Below, in pieces: positions 19,377 through 23,225 of a stretch of 23,225 nucleotides of DNA. The stretch is from JBOHBN01 sp050698355 (GTDB lineage: Bacteria > Actinomycetota > Actinomycetes > Streptosporangiales > WHST01). The DNA is taken from assembly GCA_050698355.1 (NCBI GenBank), contig JBOHBN010000435.1, positions 1 through 23,225 of the forward strand. Direction: 5' to 3'. The position numbers and the translations under genes are program-made. Every line of letters begins with the position of its first letter. Position 1 is the stretch's first letter. Below the pieces are notes generated by a model. That model was not told where the DNA came from. It did no database searches and was given only the letters and a program-made list of their open reading frames with translations.

Positions 19377-19465
19377 CGAGGGGGAAACGGGGGAAACCCT
19401 GCTCTCCCCTCGTCTCATCTTCCACGCGCACGTTTCCTTGGTTGATCGTAGATGGCAACGGAAAC
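19377..19465. promoter_or_regulatory. Four GGAAAC boxes and flanking inverted repeat in divergent control region
   Basis: GGAAAC occurs at 19383-19388, 19392-19397 and 19460-19465, and inverted (GTTTCC) at 19432-19437. CGAGGGG (19377-19383) and CCCCTCG (19406-19412) form a 7-bp inverted repeat around the first two. They begin 12 bp upstream of the XRE regulator start and are likely regulator-binding sites controlling it. Confidence 0.4.
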
Positions 19466-19472
19466 AGCAGTA

Positions 19473-19524
19473 GCTCATACAGCATGAGCGCAGTATAGTT
19501 TTACTGCACTGGCGCTGTACCAGT
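19473..19524. promoter_or_regulatory. Three consecutive palindromes over the transfer-operon promoter
   Basis: GCTCAT-5-ATGAGC (19473-19489), GCAGTA-6-TACTGC (19490-19507) and ACTGG-7-CCAGT (19508-19524) abut each other without gaps. A TATAGT -10 candidate at 19494-19499 lies inside the middle one. The block sits just upstream of the WhiB gene leading the transfer operon, so occupancy should switch that promoter. Confidence 0.55.
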
Positions 19525-19543
19525 TGAGCGGGGGAGGGTAGCG

Positions 19544-19825
19544 ATGAGTGCTTTGAGCAGCGAGCACCGCAGCCGCGAGCTGCGTACGTCAGTGGCCGCT
19601 CAGGCGGCGTGCCGCGGCATGGAGACAGACGTGTTCTTCCCCGAGACCTGGGAGGAGCCCGCGCCGGCGCTGGGGGTGTGTGCGAAGTGCAGCGCTCGTA
19701 CGGAGTGCCTCGAGCTGGCTCTCGCTACCAACGAACGGTTTGGGGTGTGGGGCGGCACCACTGAGCAGGAGCGGCGCCGGATGCGACGCGCACGGACCGC
19801 AGTGACCGACACGGAGGTGGCGTGA
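19544..19825 (+). CDS. WhiB-family regulator leading the transfer operon (second copy)
   Basis: 93 residues from ATG 19544 behind an excellent ribosome site (GGGGGAGGGTAGCG). Cysteines C23, C46, C49 and C55 (AACRGMETDVFFP, VCAKCSARTEC) bind the iron-sulfur cluster. GVWGG at 67-71 and the basic RRRMRRARTA tail complete the WhiB domain. Length and spacing are normal for the family. It is the first gene of a coupled series: its TGA overlaps the next ATG (TGATG). A WhiB at the head of a conjugation operon suggests redox- or nitric-oxide-sensing control of transfer. It differs clearly in sequence from the WhiB at 17065, so this is not a recent duplication. Confidence 0.92.
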   Translation: MSALSSEHRSRELRTSVAAQAACRGMETDVFFPETWEEPAPALGVCAKCSARTECLELALATNERFGVWGGTTEQERRRMRRARTAVTDTEVA

Positions 19826-20712
19826 TGAGTGCCGTAGAGGACATTTCGCAGTCATCGCGCTGGGCCCGGTTCACTGTTGGGTTACCGCTGCGGCTTGCGC
19901 TGTCGATGGTCGCTGGGGTCTGGCTGGCCGGCTGTGTGTGGTCGTTTCGGGAGCAGACCGACCTGGCGGCCTGGGCCGGGTTCGACGTGCCTGTGCTGTT
20001 GCCCGGGGTGCTGGATGGCCTGGCCGTGGGCATGGCGGCGGTGGCCTGGTCGGCCGCGCTGGACGGGCGTACGGCGGCCGCGGCCCGCGGGGGCACCGGC
20101 CTGGCGGTGCTGGCCAGCGCGGCGAGCAACGCGACGTGGGCGTGGCTGCGCTCCGACGCCTCGCCGGTGCCGGTGCTGCTGGGCGCGGTGATCCCGCTGG
20201 CGGCGAACCTGGCGTTTGAGGTGCTGCTCGGCGAGCATCGCCGCCTTGTCGAACGGCGCCGCGGGTCACAGGTGCACCCACCACTGCCGACGCTGCACCC
20301 GTCGCGCTGGCGGTATGCGCCGCTGCGCGCGTTCCTCGAGCAGCGCCGCATGGTCCTCGAACTCACCGCCCCAGCGGCGACTATGACGTCTGCGACACCG
20401 ACATCTGATCAGACTTCCGCGACCGAAGGGCCGCGGATTGAGCCTCTCGCGGCGGGTTCTGGCGCCCCCGAGCTGTCCCGCCGCGAGAGCACCACCAAGA
20501 CCGCGCGGCTGCGCGCCCTGGTCGCGGCGGAGGTCACACCCGGCGACCCGCGCAGCGTCTCAGCACTTGCGCGCAAATACGGCCCGCAAGTCGGGCTCGC
20601 CGAGGCGACGGCCCGGAAAACGATCGCCGACCTGCGCCACAACGAGTGGGCCGACGAGCCGGCGCCGGTCACACCGGTGCTGCGGGTCGCCACGAGTGAA
20701 AGCGGGCGGTGA
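19825..20712 (+). CDS. DUF2637-like membrane protein with C-terminal DNA-binding-type helix region
   Basis: 295 residues from ATG 19825, sharing 1 nt with the WhiB stop and preceded by GGAGGTGGC. Four membrane segments (about 17-40, 53-78, 89-108, 114-136) include VLLPGVLDGLAVGMAAVAW and LLGAVIPLAANLAFEVLLGEHRR, matching the DUF2637 pattern in which a conserved VDG/LDG lies in helix 2 and a basic stretch follows helix 4. DUF2637 proteins are typical of actinobacterial plasmid spread/transfer loci. The cytosolic tail has a Ser/Thr/Pro linker (about 185-225), then TARLRALVAAEVTPGDPRSVSALARKYGPQVGLAEATARKTIADLR, an HTH-like helix series. It may tether element DNA to the membrane near the coupling protein (inference). 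Confidence 0.8.
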   Translation: MSAVEDISQSSRWARFTVGLPLRLALSMVAGVWLAGCVWSFREQTDLAAWAGFDVPVLLPGVLDGLAVGMAAVAWSAALDGRTAAAARGGTGLAVLASAASNATWAWLRSDASPVPVLLGAVIPLAANLAFEVLLGEHRRLVERRRGSQVHPPLPTLHPSRWRYAPLRAFLEQRRMVLELTAPAATMTSATPTSDQTSATEGPRIEPLAAGSGAPELSRRESTTKTARLRALVAAEVTPGDPRSVSALARKYGPQVGLAEATARKTIADLRHNEWADEPAPVTPVLRVATSESGR

Positions 20713-21185
20713 GCGTCATGGACGAGATCGGAGCAAAGGTCAAAGCGACCGGCGTCGCGCTGCTGGCGGGCGCGGCCGGGGTGTGGTTCGCCCCGCCGCT
20801 GGTCAAGGCCGCCATCATCGCGGTGTTCCTGCTCATCCTGGCCGTCGTCGCGGCCGCGCGGGCACACGACATGTCCGTCGTGCAGGCCGCCGGGCTGTAC
20901 GGCGCGAAGGCCATCGTCGGCGTTGGTAAGGCCCTGGCCGTGCTGCTGGTCGAGTGGCCGGTGCGCCTTACGCACCGCTTGGTAGTCCGTTACGACCTCC
21001 CGCTGAGGGTCGAGGTCGCGATGCGGCGGCTGGCCTACCTCGCCGCCGACCATCTGGCGCGGTTTGCCGGGTGGGTCCGCGACTCCCGCCCGCCGCGGCC
21101 GGCGCTGCGGCTCGCCGCGCCGCGGGCGATCGAGCAACTCGACCAGGCCGAGGCCACGCAGGCCGCAGATGGGAGGAGGAGCTGA
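20709..21185 (+). CDS. Small membrane protein of the transfer operon
   Basis: 158 residues from GTG 20709, overlapping the upstream stop by 4 nt (GTGA); ATG 20718 is an in-frame alternative. One long or two short membrane segments span about 16-48 (VALLAGAAGVWFAPPLVKAAIIAVFLLILAVVAA split around APP). The rest is helical and becomes basic and Ala rich, with amphipathic stretches such as VEWPVRLTHRLVV. No enzymatic motif; I do not recognise the family. Position between the DUF2637 protein and the coupling ATPase suggests a structural role at the transfer pore, as small VirB/TraM-like proteins have elsewhere (inference). Its stop TGA overlaps the ATPase ATG. Confidence 0.7.
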   Translation: MSVMDEIGAKVKATGVALLAGAAGVWFAPPLVKAAIIAVFLLILAVVAAARAHDMSVVQAAGLYGAKAIVGVGKALAVLLVEWPVRLTHRLVVRYDLPLRVEVAMRRLAYLAADHLARFAGWVRDSRPPRPALRLAAPRAIEQLDQAEATQAADGRRS

Positions 21186-22825
21186 TGGACCCCGCGCTGA
21201 TCCTCGAGGGCCTCACCGGGCTGCCCATTGCGGGCCTGGCCGGGTACGGGTCGTGGCGGCACGGCCGCGCCACCCTCATCCGCCGCGACGGGTTCGCCAC
21301 ATCCTGGGCCGTCGCTCGCCGACTCAGCGAGCGGGCCGCGCGCCGCTCAGGAAAGCAGACCCGCCCCACGCTGCGGCGCCCGCACGCCTACCCCGCCCAC
21401 CACTTCGGCCGGCACCTCGGCCGCAGCGTGCGCCCGGAGGGTGGCCGCCCGATCTACCTGACCCACGAGGACGTCGCGCTGGTCGTCGCCCCGCCGCGGG
21501 CGGGCAAGACCAAGTACGTGCTGGCGCCGCAGCTGATCGACGCGCCCGGCCCGGCGGTCGCCACCTCCACCAAGCACGACCTGTACACCGACACCCACGC
21601 CCTGCGCGCCAAGCGGGGGCCGGTGTGGCTGTTGAACCCCGAGGCGATGGACGGGCTCGCCTCCACGCTGCGCTGGTCCCCGGTGCCTCTCTGCGCGAAC
21701 CCGGCGACGGCGATCACCGTCGCCGCCTACATGGTCTCCGCCGCCAGCATCGGGCACGGGGTGGAGGACGCGAGCTTCTGGGAGAACAAGAACGCCCAGG
21801 TGCTGCGCAGCCTGCTCTACGCCGCCGCCGTCGGTGACAAGACGCTGCTGGACGTGGCCGGCTGGATCACCGACGCAAGAGACCGGGCCCCGCTGCGGAT
21901 CCTCGACGAGCACCCCGCCACCCCTGCCGGGTGGGCCGATGTGCTCCGCCAGATCATGACCACCCCGGCGGAGAAGACCCGCGAAAGCGTGTACATCACC
22001 CTCGGGCAGGTCACCGAGTTCATGGCCGACCCGGCCGTCGCCACCATCGCCCTCCCCGCCCCCGGCGAGGAGGCGTTCGACATCGACGCGTTCCTCCACG
22101 GCCAGGGCACGTTGTACCTGCTCGGCGCCGCGAAAACCCACGGCGGCATGGGACCCTACTTCGCCGCCCTCACCGGCCTGATCTTCGAACGCGCCAAGCA
22201 ACTCTCCCAAGCCAGCTCCCATGGGCGCCTAGACCCGCCATTGAGCCTGTTCCTTGACGAGGTCGCCAACATCTGCCCCGTCCCCCTCCCGCAATGGGTC
22301 AGCGACGCCGGCGGCCGCGGCATCGCACTCACCGCGGCGATCCAATCCCCCAGCCAGCTGGAGGACCGATGGGGCCGCCCCGGCCGCGAGACCGTCGAAC
22401 AGGCCTCCGCCTGGATCGTCCTCGGCGGCCTCACCGTCAAGGCTGACCTCGAAGCGATCTCAGGCATGCTCGGCGACCGCGACGAACCCACCCCCCGCGA
22501 CAAGCACCCCAAGGCGCACCGCGAGCCCACACGCATCCGGCAGGTGCCGGTGCTCGCCCCCGACCAGGTGCGCTGCCTCAAAGACCGGCGCGCGCTGCTG
22601 GTATGGCGCAACCAACGCCCCGTCGAGATCAAGCTCCGCCCCGTCTGGCGGCGCCGCGACGTCCGCCGCCACCACAGCCACGAGAAGAAGGCCCTCCGGG
22701 CCGCACAGCGCGCACCGGTCGCGCCGTACCCCGACGAACCCGCAGCGGCCGCCGGTGAGCGGATCGCCGAGGTCGTCCAACTCCCCCAGCACCCCCGCCG
22801 CGGCGAGGAGAAGGAAGAGCGATGA
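21185..22825 (+). CDS. VirD4/TraG-like type IV coupling protein (conjugation ATPase)
   Basis: 546 residues from ATG 21185, overlapping the upstream TGA by 1 nt with GGAGGAG just before. A short hydrophobic N-terminus (about 10-22) is the only membrane anchor; the rest is cytosolic. Walker A is APPRAGKT (102-109) and Walker B LSLFLDEVANI with D358/E359. GIALTAAIQSPSQLEDRWG (after 365) is the conserved segment of the TraG/TraD C-terminal (TraM-recognition) domain. The C-terminal 60 residues are Arg/Lys then Ala/Glu rich. Such hexameric pumps deliver single-stranded DNA with a relaxase to a type IV secretion channel. No VirB genes or relaxase lie in the window, so they should be further right. 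It is not a FtsK/TraB-type pump. Confidence 0.9.
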   Translation: MDPALILEGLTGLPIAGLAGYGSWRHGRATLIRRDGFATSWAVARRLSERAARRSGKQTRPTLRRPHAYPAHHFGRHLGRSVRPEGGRPIYLTHEDVALVVAPPRAGKTKYVLAPQLIDAPGPAVATSTKHDLYTDTHALRAKRGPVWLLNPEAMDGLASTLRWSPVPLCANPATAITVAAYMVSAASIGHGVEDASFWENKNAQVLRSLLYAAAVGDKTLLDVAGWITDARDRAPLRILDEHPATPAGWADVLRQIMTTPAEKTRESVYITLGQVTEFMADPAVATIALPAPGEEAFDIDAFLHGQGTLYLLGAAKTHGGMGPYFAALTGLIFERAKQLSQASSHGRLDPPLSLFLDEVANICPVPLPQWVSDAGGRGIALTAAIQSPSQLEDRWGRPGRETVEQASAWIVLGGLTVKADLEAISGMLGDRDEPTPRDKHPKAHREPTRIRQVPVLAPDQVRCLKDRRALLVWRNQRPVEIKLRPVWRRRDVRRHHSHEKKALRAAQRAPVAPYPDEPAAAAGERIAEVVQLPQHPRRGEEKEER

Positions 22826-22974
22826 ATACCAGCTGCCCAGTCTGCGGTGACCCGCTACACCCACACAACGAGATCCTCACCACCGTGGCGGGCCACCTCG
22901 TCCACCACGGCGGCTGCGCCGCAGTCCTCGCCACCGCCCTCGGCCTCACCGCGAGTCACAGGGCCGCGCAGTGA
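22822..22974 (+). CDS. Small zinc-finger-like protein (50 aa)
   Basis: Starts at ATG 22822, overlapping the coupling-protein stop as ATGA, with AAGGAAGAGCG as ribosome site. The product begins SCPVCGDPLHPHNE (C5, C8) and continues VAGHLVHHGGCAAVLA with C32 and several histidines, forming a likely Cys2-His/Cys zinc site, then an Ala-rich helix. It is too short for an enzyme. Such mini zinc-finger genes are frequent in actinobacterial transfer operons and may bind DNA or the coupling protein. No family name is recognised with confidence. Confidence 0.72.
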   Translation: MNTSCPVCGDPLHPHNEILTTVAGHLVHHGGCAAVLATALGLTASHRAAQ

Positions 22975-23225
22975 CCGAGGAGCACCCCGCCGCCGAGCTC
23001 GACGCGCACCAGGAGCGGCTGGACAAGCTGGACCGCCGGGTCAACCAGCTCGCCGGCCACCTCGGCCGCCTCCTCGCCGAGAAAAGACCCCGCGGGGAGC
23101 AGGCCTGGTGGTGGCCCAGCCTCGACCGCGAGCAAGCCGCACAGGCGTGGGACACCCTCGCCGCCTGGGTCGACCAGTGCCTGATCCCCCGGTTCCCCGA
23201 ACACGCCCGCACCCTGCGGCCGTGC
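22971..23225 (+). CDS. Coiled-coil hypothetical protein of transfer operon (3' end outside window)
   Basis: Starts at GTG 22971, overlapping the previous stop by 4 nt (GTGA), and stays open to the window end; 85 codons are visible. Residues about 8-42 form a charged heptad coiled coil (LDAHQERLDKLDRRVNQLAGHLGRLLAEK). A domain then begins: WWWPSLDREQAAQAWDTLAAWVDQCLIPRFPEHARTLRPC. The AWDxLAAWV...L.P.Y/F...L..CW pattern is recurrent in accessory genes next to actinobacterial TraG-like ATPases and resembles DUF4913. The function is unknown. Stop and full length lie outside the window. Confidence 0.75.
   Translation, partial: MTEEHPAAELDAHQERLDKLDRRVNQLAGHLGRLLAEKRPRGEQAWWWPSLDREQAAQAWDTLAAWVDQCLIPRFPEHARTLRPC

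Larger units (their letters stand above)
15506..23225. mobile_element. Part of an integrative/conjugative element or integrated plasmid
   Basis: The region carries a replication-type winged-HTH protein, two WhiB regulators, an excisionase-like protein, an XRE/TPR switch regulator, an RHH protein, and a transfer operon with a VirD4/TraG-like ATPase and DUF2637 protein. This combination is known from actinobacterial conjugative elements. The right end is outside the window. The left boundary is not defined: no direct repeats or tRNA were found. Confidence 0.5.

Overview
The window looks like chromosomal accessory DNA from a high-GC actinobacterium, most likely a Pseudonocardiaceae-type organism such as Amycolatopsis, Saccharopolyspora or Pseudonocardia. 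That placement is an inference. It rests on strongly GC-biased third codon positions, two WhiB-family regulators, a DUF2637-type membrane protein, many GTG starts and GTGA/ATGA stop-start overlaps, and an actinobacterial SOS (LexA) box. I found no rRNA, tRNA, CRISPR array or core housekeeping gene. The region is a mosaic of mobile-element pieces and their cargo.

Layout. (1) 1-2174, + strand: the 3' end of a tyrosine recombinase, a small HTH protein and a large protein with four zinc ribbons fused to a divergent tyrosine recombinase. This is a recombinase-type transposition or integration module. (2) 2177-3414, - strand: small genes typical of integrative elements, ending in what looks like the N-terminal piece of a single-strand DNA-binding protein cut off at the edge of module 1. 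It is followed by about 630 bp without genes but with strong hairpins. (3) 4047-6629: an HTH antitoxin / PIN toxin pair whose toxin carries an extra NTF2-like domain, a divergent COG3910-type ATPase, and a small LuxR-type regulator. (4) 6721-7820: lower-GC DNA encoding a secreted small protein and a cytosolic partner, both unrecognised. (5) 7841-8970: a complete tyrosine integrase (minus strand) with a 9-8-9 inverted repeat beside its start that has the geometry of a recombination core or operator. (6) 9104-14038: a secreted RHS-repeat protein of about 1536 residues with a glycine-zipper C-terminal tail, followed by a small gene in the position of an immunity gene. (7) 14553-15170: a SpoIIM-like membrane protein.

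(8) 15486-23225 looks like one end of an integrative/conjugative element or integrated plasmid. It has a LexA-box-controlled unknown gene and a minus-strand set: an XRE/TPR regulator coupled to an excisionase-like HTH protein, an RHH protein, then a WhiB translationally coupled to a winged-HTH replication-type protein. Divergent from the XRE regulator is a tightly coupled transfer operon: WhiB, DUF2637 membrane protein, small membrane protein, VirD4/TraG-like coupling ATPase, small zinc-finger protein and a coiled-coil protein that runs off the end. The divergent control region holds three consecutive palindromes and four GGAAAC boxes.

How the genes may work together (inference): the XRE/TPR regulator sits at the switch between the maintenance/excision side (excisionase-like, RHH, WhiB, replication-type) and the transfer side, while an SOS-controlled gene links the element to DNA damage. 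The cargo between the recombinase modules is mostly conflict-related: toxin-antitoxin, RHS toxin with putative immunity, a secreted pair, and an ATPase of unknown role.
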